From contig NZ_AQXX01000144.1 of assembly GCF_000376785.1 (NCBI RefSeq), forward strand, positions 186,001 through 250,000: a stretch of 64,000 nt of DNA, read 5' to 3'. Shown here in pieces: positions 8,491 through 16,736 of this stretch. The position numbers and the translations under genes were made by a program. The DNA is from Hahella ganghwensis DSM 17046. Lineage in GTDB: Bacteria > Pseudomonadota > Gammaproteobacteria > Pseudomonadales > Oleiphilaceae. Below the pieces are notes generated by a model. The model was not told where the DNA came from, did no database searches, and saw nothing but the letters and a program-made list of their open reading frames with translations. Within the stretch, counting starts at the first letter, position 1. Each line of letters opens with the position of its first letter.

Positions 8491-9598
8491 CTCTGAAGCC
8501 CCAACCTCTGTTATTGATGAGGCATGGGATATCGTTTCCAGAAGAGAAGGCGATGAACACAGAAGTGTTAAAAAAACTTCTGAAGCTTTTTCCGTAAATC
8601 AGAGCATTGTTGAAGAGCCCATTTATCCTGAATCAGATTATGCCTTGTGGCCGTTGACTGCAGAAGAAGGGATCGGAGAAGGTCTGATCAGAATAAAAAA
8701 AGGCCTTCATGAACGAGCAGAGCATGTCTGTCAGTGTCAGGATATGGTGATGATTGGCTCTGGTACCGATTGTGACCTAGTGCTGGCTGATCCACAGGTT
8801 GCGCGACACCACTGTCTGGTCGTGTTTGGTCGTGACGGATACTCAGTCAGAGCACTTGATGCCCCGGTAGAATTGCCCGACCAGACGATAGCCCCAGGAG
8901 AGCAGATCACTATATCGACAGGTGTCACGTTGGCTCTGGCCGACGTATCCCTTGAGCTTGTGGCTGAAATTGGGGCTCAGACAAAAGCCTCTGTTAAAGC
9001 ACGTTGGGTAGTCTGGTTAGCGGTAGTGATTGCTGTGTTCACATTGATGGCGGGCCAACGGTTTTTAGCGCCTTATTTAAGTTCCAATCATGCTTTGTCT
9101 GCGGCGGGTGCTAAAGACGAACTGAAGATGATTGAGTCATTGCCTGCTCCTTCAATGGGCTCGCCAAATACGGAGAAGCGTGTTAACAAACTAGCTGACC
9201 AGGTGAGTGAAATTCTTCGTTTGTCAGGCATTAGTGCACAGGCAACGGAATTGGGAGCAGGGCGTGTAGAAGTAACAGGTGTGTTCGCGGATAGTCGGAA
9301 ACTTGAGAATGCTATCCACTCGCGAGCCATGCAGGACATTGACGGACTGCAACAGGTCGTCGTTCGCAATCAGTTAGAGCCTGAAATTCAGCAGCCCACA
9401 TTTACGGACGATAAGGAAATCGCCAGGGTGATTACCGGTAGTGATCCTTATGTTGTCACCCGGGATAATGCCCGATATTACCCGGGAGCAGAACTCAAAG
9501 ATGGAAGACATATCGACCAAATCAAACCTGAAGGAGTTGTAGTGACGACTGTAGAAGGGGGGAAAAAACTCTTGGAGCCGGGAACGCTTCTGTACTGA
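8453..9598 (+). CDS. sctD: Type III secretion inner-membrane ring protein SctD (FHA-TM-BON)
   Basis: I chose the GTG at 8453 because AGGGAG lies seven bases upstream; this gives 381 residues and a 38-base overlap with sctC. The cytoplasmic FHA-like domain includes MIGSGTDCDLVLADPQVARHH. A transmembrane helix (WVVWLAVVIAVFTLMAG) and a periplasmic BON-type region follow. About 70 acidic, low-complexity residues precede the FHA domain, a longer N-terminus than usual for SctD. The protein forms the outer of the two inner-membrane rings, around SctJ. Confidence 0.87.
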   Translation: MKNSEAIASSYSDSEAPTSVIDEAWDIVSRREGDEHRSVKKTSEAFSVNQSIVEEPIYPESDYALWPLTAEEGIGEGLIRIKKGLHERAEHVCQCQDMVMIGSGTDCDLVLADPQVARHHCLVVFGRDGYSVRALDAPVELPDQTIAPGEQITISTGVTLALADVSLELVAEIGAQTKASVKARWVVWLAVVIAVFTLMAGQRFLAPYLSSNHALSAAGAKDELKMIESLPAPSMGSPNTEKRVNKLADQVSEILRLSGISAQATELGAGRVEVTGVFADSRKLENAIHSRAMQDIDGLQQVVVRNQLEPEIQQPTFTDDKEIARVITGSDPYVVTRDNARYYPGAELKDGRHIDQIKPEGVVVTTVEGGKKLLEPGTLLY

Positions 9599-9683
9599 TG
9601 AATCTGTTATTTCAGGACATATAAAAAATAAGCAGAGCCTGCCTGAACGGGCCACAAAACCAACCTCGAACAAGGAAATATCT

Positions 9684-9995
9684 ATGACTAATATAGTTGC
9701 TACAAATGATCTTACCCAAGCCACGTTAACGGCTAATTCTGGTTCTACTTCCACTCAGGCATCAGACCTGGGTAGTTGGTATGAAGCGATGGCACAGGCC
9801 TGGGGAAATGCATTGGATAACCAGGCCGATAGAGTGACAACACTTTCTGAACAAGTTGGTGAAAATGGGCAGGATAACCCTTCCACTATCACGCAATTGA
9901 CCGCAGAAAGCCTGCGTATGCAATTTCTCTCGAATAACGCATCGACCGCTACGACCAGTGTCGGTCAGGCATTGGAAGCGTTGGCTCGTAAATAA
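9684..9995 (+). CDS. Candidate T3SS needle/pilus subunit (SctF-like)
   Basis: A small 103-residue polar protein rich in Ser, Thr, Asn and Gln with no signal peptide. AGGAA lies before the ATG. The second half is helical in character (DNPSTITQLTAESLRMQFL) and ends in a hydrophobic helix, as needle subunits do. Position between sctD and sctI fits a needle or HrpF/HrpA-type gene. I see no diagnostic motif, so the call rests mainly on size, composition and position. A needle chaperone or export accessory protein is the alternative. Confidence 0.55.
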   Translation: MTNIVATNDLTQATLTANSGSTSTQASDLGSWYEAMAQAWGNALDNQADRVTTLSEQVGENGQDNPSTITQLTAESLRMQFLSNNASTATTSVGQALEALARK

Positions 9996-10139
9996 CATCT
10001 AAAGGAACCGGCTTCTTGAGTCGCATACCTGCTGCTGGATGGCAGCGGAGATGTGTTCGTTTCAGGAGGAGAGTGACGTTTGGCCCAGTGCCCTGTTTAT
10101 TCAAAGCCTGGGTTTGTGTCTCATAAAGGAGAGATGTGA

Positions 10140-10538
10140 ATGGTCGATGCAGTATCTACCCAAGTATTTGATATGGCGGTAACAGCAGATGCGGGAACTT
10201 CAATGTCGCCCCAGCAAACGCAGGTGTTTGATGTTGCCAACTTTGAGGCCGGCATGAACCCTCAACAGGCGTCACCTGAGCAGGTTGCTCCGGTTGAGTC
10301 AGGTAGTGAGAGTGGCTTTAAGGCGGCGATAAGAGTGCTCGACTCACTTAATGGAGAGGTCGCGGCTATTGGTGGGGATGCGCGGAGCATCCTTTCCAAT
10401 ACGGACCAGATGACACCGGGTGCCATGATTGAACTCACTATGAAAGCACATCATTTTTTGTTTCAGAGTGAGCTGACCGCAAATATAGCTAATAAGACTT
10501 CCGAGGGAGTCCAGCAGCTATTCAGGCAGCAATCCTAG
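10140..10538 (+). CDS. sctI: Type III secretion inner rod protein SctI
   Basis: A 132-residue protein whose C-terminal part carries the family signature: MTPGAMIELTMKAHHFLFQS, then ELTANIANKTSEGVQQLFRQQ. This resembles the YscI/HrpB block in which an MTPG.M...TM....F.FQ pattern is followed by T..ANK...G.QQL. The N-terminal 55 residues are variable and Gln-rich. GGAG precedes the ATG. SctI joins the needle to the export gate. A 144-base gap separates it from the needle candidate, and sctJ follows 9 bases later. Confidence 0.85.
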   Translation: MVDAVSTQVFDMAVTADAGTSMSPQQTQVFDVANFEAGMNPQQASPEQVAPVESGSESGFKAAIRVLDSLNGEVAAIGGDARSILSNTDQMTPGAMIELTMKAHHFLFQSELTANIANKTSEGVQQLFRQQS

Positions 10539-10547
10539 GAATTGATA

Positions 10548-11204
10548 ATGGATATTTGTGGAAGCAGATACCGGGCAGTCTTTCTAACTCTATTGTTATT
10601 GCTGACCGGTTGTGAGCAGTCACCACTTTATAGCTCCCTGACTGAACAGCAGGCCAATGAGGTGGAAGCAGCCTTATTACAGGCAGAGATCGATGCTGCC
10701 AAAGTTCGTGCAGAGAACGGAGAGGATTGGGCAATTAAGGTCTCGCGAGATCAATTACCCCAGGCGATGGCTGTTTTGCGCGAACAAGGGCTGCCTCGGG
10801 TCGATAGCTTGTCTATGGGTGACATTTTCAGGAAGGAAGGATTTGTATCTTCCCCGGTGGAAGAGAGGGCGAGATATCTATATGCCTTGTCCCAGGAGTT
10901 GTCAGCCACTTTGATGGAAATTGATGGGGTAGTTTCAGCTCGGGTACATGTTGCTCTGCCACAGCACGGACTGCTCGATGAGGAAAGAGATTCTGCATCC
11001 GTATCCGTCGTGATCATTCAACAACCATCGGTGGATCTTAGTATTCACGAAACCGATATTAAAGCCATTATTACAGATGGTGTTGAGGGCGTTGACGATG
11101 TTAACCGTGTCACTGTGAAGTTCTTTACAAGACATGGCTATGGTAGTTCCCGAGCAGCGGCCGCACAGATGACAGCCCAAGGGGCCTATCGGAATGACTC
11201 CTGA
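10548..11204 (+). CDS. sctJ: Type III secretion inner-ring lipoprotein SctJ
   Basis: A 218-residue lipoprotein: the lipobox LLLTGC lies after a short N-terminal hydrophobic segment. I preferred the ATG at 10548, with AGGA seven bases upstream, over a TTG at 10542. The two ring-building domains are clear: YSSLTEQQANEVEAAL, the block VEERARYLYALSQELSATL, and a second domain with VSARVHVALP and SVSVVI. The C-terminal transmembrane helix present in many SctJ proteins is absent; the protein ends soon after VKFFTRHG, as in shorter EscJ-like members. Confidence 0.92.
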   Translation: MDICGSRYRAVFLTLLLLLTGCEQSPLYSSLTEQQANEVEAALLQAEIDAAKVRAENGEDWAIKVSRDQLPQAMAVLREQGLPRVDSLSMGDIFRKEGFVSSPVEERARYLYALSQELSATLMEIDGVVSARVHVALPQHGLLDEERDSASVSVVIIQQPSVDLSIHETDIKAIITDGVEGVDDVNRVTVKFFTRHGYGSSRAAAAQMTAQGAYRNDS

Positions 11205-11472
11205 AGATGAAGGCTGTGAGGAAATAGGATTGGGGTCTGGGTTGGTTCGGCAGGCGATAGGTGATACTGCCGTGGAGTGGATGGCTCCTCGGTCAGAGGA
11301 TTCGTCGGATCAATTTCCAGCTGAGTTATTCAGACTAGCCTGTGAGGATCGGCGCGGGAGAAACTTTCTTCGCCACCTTATTGCCAGGAATTTACCGGGC
11401 GATCTTAAAGAACCGTTTGCCTACCCGGTAGGGAAGGAGGCAGGCAGTGAGGTGAATGAGGAAGAGGCATAA
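11194..11472 (+). pseudogene. sctK: N-terminal part of SctK, cut by an in-frame TAA
   Basis: A 92-residue reading frame that overlaps the sctJ end by 11 bases, with AAGGGG upstream of the ATG. It ends at TAA (11470-11472). The next frame (sctK C-terminal part) continues in the same reading frame with CGG CTC GAG TTG TTG, so the two look like one gene: ...NEEEA, stop, RLELLKWLSLPAEVL. SctK proteins usually have an N-terminal region of about 70-90 residues before such a block. It could be a pseudogene, a sequencing error, a reinitiating gene pair or stop readthrough. Confidence 0.55.
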
Positions 11473-11481
11473 CGGCTCGAG

Positions 11482-11988
11482 TTGTTGAAATGGTTAAGCC
11501 TACCTGCAGAGGTATTAAGGCCGGCCCTTATCCGGATTGGAGGGACGGTGGTGGCGCCTCTGGTACGTGACCAGATTCAGAGGCAGGCATCTATTTTATG
11601 GCGCTGCGTGCTCGGAGAAGACGGTTATGCGGCAACGCTCATGAAGCGGCGGGATTTGGCCGTTGGAACGTTATTAAAGAGTGTCGACTCTGATGTGATA
11701 TCCCGAATAGTACGTTTGTGTGAGCCAGCCAGAGGATCATGTCCGGAAGAGGTTAAAGCACAAGTATTAATTCTCGGGACGCATGAACTATGGCGCTATA
11801 CAGAGAAAAGAGCACCTGAATTGAGAGATCGTGTCATGTTGATGGTGCTACCTAAAGAGTTTGATTTTCAATATCGTGCCCAGCTTGATCATTACGAAGT
11901 GGGGGAGATATTGGCCTTATGTATTAACGCGGCTAACGATAGTGGCGCATCACCAAGTGATGAATTGGTGGGGCTCCAGGAGAGTTGA
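11482..11988 (+). CDS. sctK: C-terminal part of sorting-platform protein SctK
   Basis: A 168-residue frame starting at a TTG, with no strong ribosome site and only nine bases from the TAA that ends the preceding same-frame segment. The block SLPAEVLRPALIRIGG, followed by Q.SILWRCVLGEDGY, resembles the central part of the SctK/YscK/HrpD family. Position between sctJ and sctL is the standard place for sctK. SctK links the ring SctD to the SctQ pods. The identification is by weak similarity and order. See the finding on the in-frame stop. Confidence 0.6.
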   Translation: MLKWLSLPAEVLRPALIRIGGTVVAPLVRDQIQRQASILWRCVLGEDGYAATLMKRRDLAVGTLLKSVDSDVISRIVRLCEPARGSCPEEVKAQVLILGTHELWRYTEKRAPELRDRVMLMVLPKEFDFQYRAQLDHYEVGEILALCINAANDSGASPSDELVGLQES

Positions 11989-12058
11989 TCATTGGCTTTG
12001 GAAAGTGAATCGACAGCCCGCACTGGATTTCTGTCTTTCATACTGGCTTCGGTTTTAG

Positions 12059-12673
12059 GTGTTAAAAGTGATCAGATTGATTGAAAGTGGAATGTGGCAG
12101 GTGAATGCCCAGGGAAGGAGGATTCCGGCTGGTGAATCGGAATCCATTCTACAGGCTTGTGAATATCTTCAGTTTGCCAAGAGTGTGCATGCAGACTCTA
12201 TGGAAGAAGCAGAAAGAATCAAACGGGAAGCATATAGAGAAGGGTTCCAGTCTGGTCTTGAGCAATCCCGTACTGATGTTTATAAGGAAGTTTTGGAAGC
12301 CAAAAACCGTATCCGAAAACAGGCCATAGACCAGGAGCAGCAGGTCATGAAACTGTCCCTGACTATTGTCCGGAAAATTCTTCCGCGATTATCTTCTGAA
12401 GAAGTGTTGAAGTCGTTGTTACAGGAGGCATTGGCTGAACTTCAGAATGAGCGTCAGTTGCAGATATTTGTGCGCCCGGATCTGGTGGAGTTTGCGGAAA
12501 GCTGGTTGCAACAATGGCGAAAGGAGCACCCTGATATATTACGGATGGATATTGTCGGGGATCCGGAGTTGGGAGCTTTTGGGTGCCGGGTCGAAACTGA
12601 GCTTGGGACCCTGGTGGCGGATCCGATGCGAGATATTCAGGAGCTGGCAGAGAAAGTAGATCATGGATACTGA
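12059..12673 (+). CDS. sctL: Type III secretion stator protein SctL
   Basis: A 204-residue protein of the FliH/YscL/HrpE family. The centre is an extended helix rich in Glu, Arg and Gln (residues about 45-110), including an AYREGFQSGLEQS-type glycine-spaced motif. The C-terminal domain contains IVGDPELGAFGCRVETELG, a pattern close to the family consensus D..L..G.C..E...G. SctL binds and restrains the SctN ATPase. Starts at GTG 12059; GTG 12068 is also possible. It overlaps sctN by 11 bases. Confidence 0.88.
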   Translation: MLKVIRLIESGMWQVNAQGRRIPAGESESILQACEYLQFAKSVHADSMEEAERIKREAYREGFQSGLEQSRTDVYKEVLEAKNRIRKQAIDQEQQVMKLSLTIVRKILPRLSSEEVLKSLLQEALAELQNERQLQIFVRPDLVEFAESWLQQWRKEHPDILRMDIVGDPELGAFGCRVETELGTLVADPMRDIQELAEKVDHGY

Positions 12674-13973
12674 GTTTCCACTACTGGATGAGCTGCGTCG
12701 AAAAAAGGTTGTACGCAAAGTCGGAAAAGTCGCAGAAGCTTTTGGCACTTTGTTAAAAGTGACAGGAATTGACGCCAGAATTGGTGATATCTGCAACTTG
12801 GTTGATCCGGAGAGCCAGCATTCGCTTAAAGCTGAAGTGGTCGGGATACAAGGGGGGCAATTATTGCTGGCGCCCATGGGCGTCATGGAAGGAGTGTCCA
12901 CGCGCATGCAGGTACATCCCTCCAACCAGGGAAACTGGGTCAGTGTCGATAATCAAATGCTGGGGAGGGTGGTCGATGCCTATGGGCGGCCGCTTGACGG
13001 GAAGGGCGATCTGGTATGTGAGCATCAGGTACCGGTGTATCGTGAGTCTCCTGACCCGGTAAATCGATTGCCAGTCACCCAGCCGCTGGCTACAGGCGTT
13101 AGAGCGCTCGATTGCCTTCTTACAACAGGGTTGGGGCAGCGCGTTGGAATTTTTGCTGTAGCTGGAGGTGGAAAGAGCACCTTGCTTGGCATGCTCGCCA
13201 GAGGAGCTGCTTCGGATGTGAATGTCATCGTGCTGGTGGGAGAGAGAGGGCGCGAAGTTCGGGAATTCATGGAAGACAGTCTTGGCGAAGAAGGTCTGAA
13301 ACGATCGGTCGTCGTGGTAGCAACCTCTGACAGGCCTGCACTGGAGAGGGCCAGGGCGGCGTGCGTAGGAACAGCTCTGGCCGAGTACTTTCGGGATCAA
13401 GGCAAGAAAGTGATGTTGATGATGGATTCAGTTACCCGCTATGCAAGGGCTTTGAGGGATGTTGGACTGTCACTTGGCGAGCCTCCGGTCAGGCGTGGAT
13501 TTACTCCCTCGGTGTTTTCCATGTTACCGCGATTGTTTGAAAGGGCTGGTAACAACGATAGGGGATATATTACTGCCTACTACACTGTGTTGCAGGAGGA
13601 AGAGCAGGAAGGTGAAGATCCAATATCTGAAGAAGTTCGCTCGTTATTGGATGGGCATATTCTGTTGTCCCGGAAGCTTGCTGCAGCTGCTCATTATCCA
13701 GCGATTGATGTCATGACCAGTGCAAGTCGGGTATTCGAAAGAGTTACCTCCCGTGAGCATCAGGAACATGCCAGGAAATTACGCAAACTCATGGCCAAGT
13801 ACCAGGAAGTTGAATGGCTGATTCAGTTAGGGGAATACAAAGCTGGAGCCGATGCTGAGGCAGACGAGGCGATTGCGCGAAGAGATGCCATTCGAGAACT
13901 TTTACAACAGCCGTCCGATGTCTGTCACCCTTTTGAAGAAACGCTGCTAAAGATGCGTCATATCCTGGAGTGA
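12663..13973 (+). CDS. sctN: Type III secretion ATPase SctN
   Basis: A 436-residue FliI/YscN-type ATPase that releases chaperones and unfolds cargo at the base of the export gate. The Walker A motif is AVAGGGKST, with Ala-Val in place of the more usual Ala-Gly. Walker B is KVMLMMDSVTRYARA. The family blocks RGREVREFMED, RRGFTPSVFSMLPRL and DGHILLSRKLAA are present. Length and order (sctL-sctN-sctO) are typical. The start overlaps the sctL end, pointing to coupled translation. Confidence 0.96.
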   Translation: MDTEFPLLDELRRKKVVRKVGKVAEAFGTLLKVTGIDARIGDICNLVDPESQHSLKAEVVGIQGGQLLLAPMGVMEGVSTRMQVHPSNQGNWVSVDNQMLGRVVDAYGRPLDGKGDLVCEHQVPVYRESPDPVNRLPVTQPLATGVRALDCLLTTGLGQRVGIFAVAGGGKSTLLGMLARGAASDVNVIVLVGERGREVREFMEDSLGEEGLKRSVVVVATSDRPALERARAACVGTALAEYFRDQGKKVMLMMDSVTRYARALRDVGLSLGEPPVRRGFTPSVFSMLPRLFERAGNNDRGYITAYYTVLQEEEQEGEDPISEEVRSLLDGHILLSRKLAAAAHYPAIDVMTSASRVFERVTSREHQEHARKLRKLMAKYQEVEWLIQLGEYKAGADAEADEAIARRDAIRELLQQPSDVCHPFEETLLKMRHILE

Positions 13974-14127
13974 GTTTTCCCGAGAGGCAATATCAGGTTA
14001 GAGGTTGTTAGAGATGGAAGCTGTCTAAGGTGGTGAATGCCGGGGCATCAATATCCGAAACAGCTGCCGAAAGGGGTGATTGGTTCTTTACAGAGAGAGT
14101 TGAAATCATTTTAACAAGGAGAAAAGG

Positions 14128-14634
14128 ATGTCAGCGTCGATGAACGCAGGTGAAGAGCGAATGATGATTTTGAATCTCAAAAAACTGCAATCACTTTGCA
14201 TTCAGCGTCTTCAGCAACTGGAGACGCTTATGATGTCTGCACAGAGAGAAGTTTCTGAGTGCCAAGCTGCCTTGGAGACTGCCAGAGAAAGGCTGGGTGA
14301 ATGGGAATATCGTCGGGCAGCTTTGTTGGCGAAGTGGGAGGTAACCACAGGAGCTTCTCCAGATTCTCACCTGGCACAAAAGCGAATGGCATATATTGAC
14401 TCCGTCAACGATCAGATAAGGTACCAGCAGGAAGAAGTGACTGAAGCCCGTAATCACTGGGAAGCGGCAACGAAGAAATTGCAGGATGTCAGAGATAAGC
14501 TGAATCATCAGTTAACTCGCAAAGAGCAGTTGGAACAACGGCATAGAGAACTGAAGGCAAGACTAAACAAACGTCAGCTGCGACGTACAGAAAACTTGGT
14601 GGAAGAGCGTTATTGCAGAAGCCGAAAGGTATAG
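14128..14634 (+). CDS. sctO: Type III secretion stalk protein SctO (FliJ/YscO-like)
   Basis: A 168-residue, charged, almost wholly helical protein predicted to form a two-stranded coiled coil (residues about 12-150). This is the standard SctO form: a stalk that rotates in the SctN hexamer and touches SctV. AAGGAG lies six bases before the ATG. SctO sequences diverge greatly, so identification relies on composition, size and its place between sctN and sctP. A 154-base gap without a gene separates it from sctN. Confidence 0.8.
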   Translation: MSASMNAGEERMMILNLKKLQSLCIQRLQQLETLMMSAQREVSECQAALETARERLGEWEYRRAALLAKWEVTTGASPDSHLAQKRMAYIDSVNDQIRYQQEEVTEARNHWEAATKKLQDVRDKLNHQLTRKEQLEQRHRELKARLNKRQLRRTENLVEERYCRSRKV

Positions 14635-14676
14635 AAGACTTTCGGTAGAATTCGTTTAATTGAAAAGTTATTGATC

Positions 14677-15414
14677 ATGGAAATGAAGCCGGTACGGGTC
14701 TCGGATCTGACATTCAGAGATAACCCGGGAAGAGATTACAGTAGCTCAGTGTCAGTTGATTCGCCAAGCGGAGTGAATGACGCCAGGCGCCACCAGCAGA
14801 AACAAGAGTTTGAGAATTTGTTTGGCAAGGAAAGCAATACAGGAAGGTCTCTACCTGAAGATGCTGCTTTCGACAAAGTTTCAAAGCCTGAAGAGGCTGG
14901 CTCTGACCCAAAAGAAGCTCATCGAGATTCGAAGTCGGAAGAGGGTGGGCTCGGAGAAGGAGAATACTGGGAAGTTGGTAATGAACCATCGACTGACATG
15001 AATGACCACTTCCAGATGACTCACTCAATGGTTGGTGAGGCAAACCAATTTTACCAGTGTGTTTCAGGGACAGGAATGACCTCCCAGATTTCTTCTTCCA
15101 CTGATGACATGGCCCAATTGATTGAAGGTCAGGTGCAGCGTTTGATGGTCAATGCGAAGCAGTCCTCCTGGAGCCCTACTGAAATGGTACATATTCAGCT
15201 CAAAGAAGAGCTGTTTCCCGGTACGACTATTAGCCTTCAGCAGTCGGCTCAAGGTAGTTGGCGAATATTGGCCAGTTGTCGTCAATCTGATATCAGGGAA
15301 ATTCTACAGAGAACCTTGCCAGGACTGCAGCAGCGATTCAGGGAAAAACAGCTGGGGGATTTGGAGATTGCTGACGTCATGCTTGAGTCAGATCTGGAGG
15401 GAGGACGGTGGTAG
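14677..15414 (+). CDS. sctP: Needle-length regulator / substrate-specificity switch SctP
   Basis: A 245-residue protein. The first 110 residues are low-complexity, acidic and Ser-rich. The C-terminal 80 residues (from MVHIQLKEELFPGTTISL to LGDLEIADVMLES) fit the T3S4-type domain that switches export from needle to late substrates. I chose ATG 14677 over a TTG at 14671; neither has a strong ribosome site. Position after sctO is typical. The stop overlaps the start of the hydrolase gene. Confidence 0.75.
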   Translation: MEMKPVRVSDLTFRDNPGRDYSSSVSVDSPSGVNDARRHQQKQEFENLFGKESNTGRSLPEDAAFDKVSKPEEAGSDPKEAHRDSKSEEGGLGEGEYWEVGNEPSTDMNDHFQMTHSMVGEANQFYQCVSGTGMTSQISSSTDDMAQLIEGQVQRLMVNAKQSSWSPTEMVHIQLKEELFPGTTISLQQSAQGSWRILASCRQSDIREILQRTLPGLQQRFREKQLGDLEIADVMLESDLEGGRW

Positions 15415-16685
15415 GCCTGTTTAAATCGGCAAAGTGCAGATTGTCATCGAGTGGCTTTTTGTCGTTGGTCATTCTCACTCTGCTTTCCGGTTGCGTGGGT
15501 AAAACCAAGGGACCGGAAGGTGAATTTATTCCTAAAGTATATTCAGAAGCAAAAGGCGATAGCTTTTGGCGAGATAGAGTTGAGTATGCTTTTGACGTTG
15601 AGTATGTCGATATTATCGATAGTAACAAGCGTATTTGGGAACTGGCTTATCATGACGTTTACTGGGGATCTGGCGATCGGGATGACGCAGAGACTGTGGT
15701 ACTGATTCACGGTCGCTGCGCAAACATGGGGTACTTCAGCCAGATGATTAAAGCGTTAGCCTCAGAAGGCTTGCGTGTTGTGGCGGTTGACCTTCCAAAC
15801 TATGGAAAATCCCTACCGGGAAATATTGAACAGACAGTACAAAGAAGTCTCGAAAGCAGCCGGGAAATCGTTCATTTGATGTTGTCGAGTCATCTGGAAA
15901 TAGAGCAGTTTCATTTATTCGGCCACAGTATGGGGGGGCAATGGGCCATTGGTTATGCATTAAAATACCCGAAAAGTGTCAGCAGTCTATTGCTGGAATC
16001 GACTTATGGTCTGGAAGAGTATCCATCGGAGTTTTGGACCTCTGATGGCGAATCTTTGAATTTATTCGACCCCGCGTTGGCAAATGATCTGGACCAGTGG
16101 GGAGCGGTTTGGAATTCCCTTGGGCATCTGGATGCTGAGATGTCCCGTACAGAAGCTGAAATACAATCCTCCCATTACTTCAAAAAATTTAATCCTCAGA
16201 CTGGTGAGTTGGAAGAATCTTCAGTAGGGCTGTTCAAATCGTTAAATCAGGACTCTGCATTTTTCACGGAGGCAAGGGTGCAAAGCGCCGTTGGCAACCT
16301 GGCTGAGTATGATCGATTTATCACAACCTGTGTTCGGGATATTTATGCCATGGGGGTAGAGACGCGCAAGGAAGATCCGCGTAGCCTGACAAAACGCCTG
16401 GCGCTATTGAGGGTTCCTGTCGTCATGATGTTTGGCGGACTGGATCCATTCCTTCCCAACAAGGCTCTGACTGGGCATTCAGATCTGATGGGACAGGTGG
16501 TCAGGCCAGCCTATATCCGGCTGAGTGCGGCGGGTTATCCACCCATTGTTGTTTTCTATGAAGAAAGTGGACACATTCCTCACGTGGATGCCGTGGGAAA
16601 ACTGTCTGAGGATGTCGTGTCTTTTATACGAGAGGGGGAGGTGGTATCTGAACCTGTGGATCCTGGCAAGGCCATTAGCCATTAG
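15408..16685 (+). CDS. Lipoprotein alpha/beta hydrolase, last gene of the T3SS operon
   Basis: A 425-residue alpha/beta hydrolase. An N-terminal signal ends in the lipobox LTLLSGC (Cys29), so it should be a membrane-anchored lipoprotein. The oxyanion region HGRCANMGYF, the nucleophile elbow GHSMGG (Ser174), a late GGLDPF for the acid and ESGHIPHVD for the His indicate an intact triad. The GTG start overlaps the sctP stop by seven bases and has GGAGG upstream, so it is co-translated with the T3SS genes. Substrate is unknown. It is not a standard T3SS component. Confidence 0.8.
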   Translation: MVGLFKSAKCRLSSSGFLSLVILTLLSGCVGKTKGPEGEFIPKVYSEAKGDSFWRDRVEYAFDVEYVDIIDSNKRIWELAYHDVYWGSGDRDDAETVVLIHGRCANMGYFSQMIKALASEGLRVVAVDLPNYGKSLPGNIEQTVQRSLESSREIVHLMLSSHLEIEQFHLFGHSMGGQWAIGYALKYPKSVSSLLLESTYGLEEYPSEFWTSDGESLNLFDPALANDLDQWGAVWNSLGHLDAEMSRTEAEIQSSHYFKKFNPQTGELEESSVGLFKSLNQDSAFFTEARVQSAVGNLAEYDRFITTCVRDIYAMGVETRKEDPRSLTKRLALLRVPVVMMFGGLDPFLPNKALTGHSDLMGQVVRPAYIRLSAAGYPPIVVFYEESGHIPHVDAVGKLSEDVVSFIREGEVVSEPVDPGKAISH

Positions 16686-16703
16686 CCTCTGTCAGGGCAG
16701 AGG
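16686..16703 (+). terminator. Possible hairpin terminator after the T3SS operon
   Basis: CCTCTG and CAGAGG form a 6-bp stem with a 6-base loop one base after the hydrolase stop, followed by only a short T-rich stretch. It lies between convergent genes. Weak. Confidence 0.35.
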
Positions 16704-16736
16704 GTTTATCTGGATATCAATTCTGGTGAGTTTGAT

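Noticed and set aside
9996-10139. Possible short genes of 36-43 codons between the needle candidate and sctI
   Set aside because: Two overlapping frames in different phases, neither with both a good ribosome site and sensible protein character.
12861-13400. 179-residue minus-strand reading frame inside sctN
   Set aside because: Shadow of the ATPase gene with no ribosome site or family likeness.
16686-16703. Strong terminator after the T3SS operon
   Set aside because: Only a 6-bp stem and a poor T-tract, so kept only as a weak candidate.
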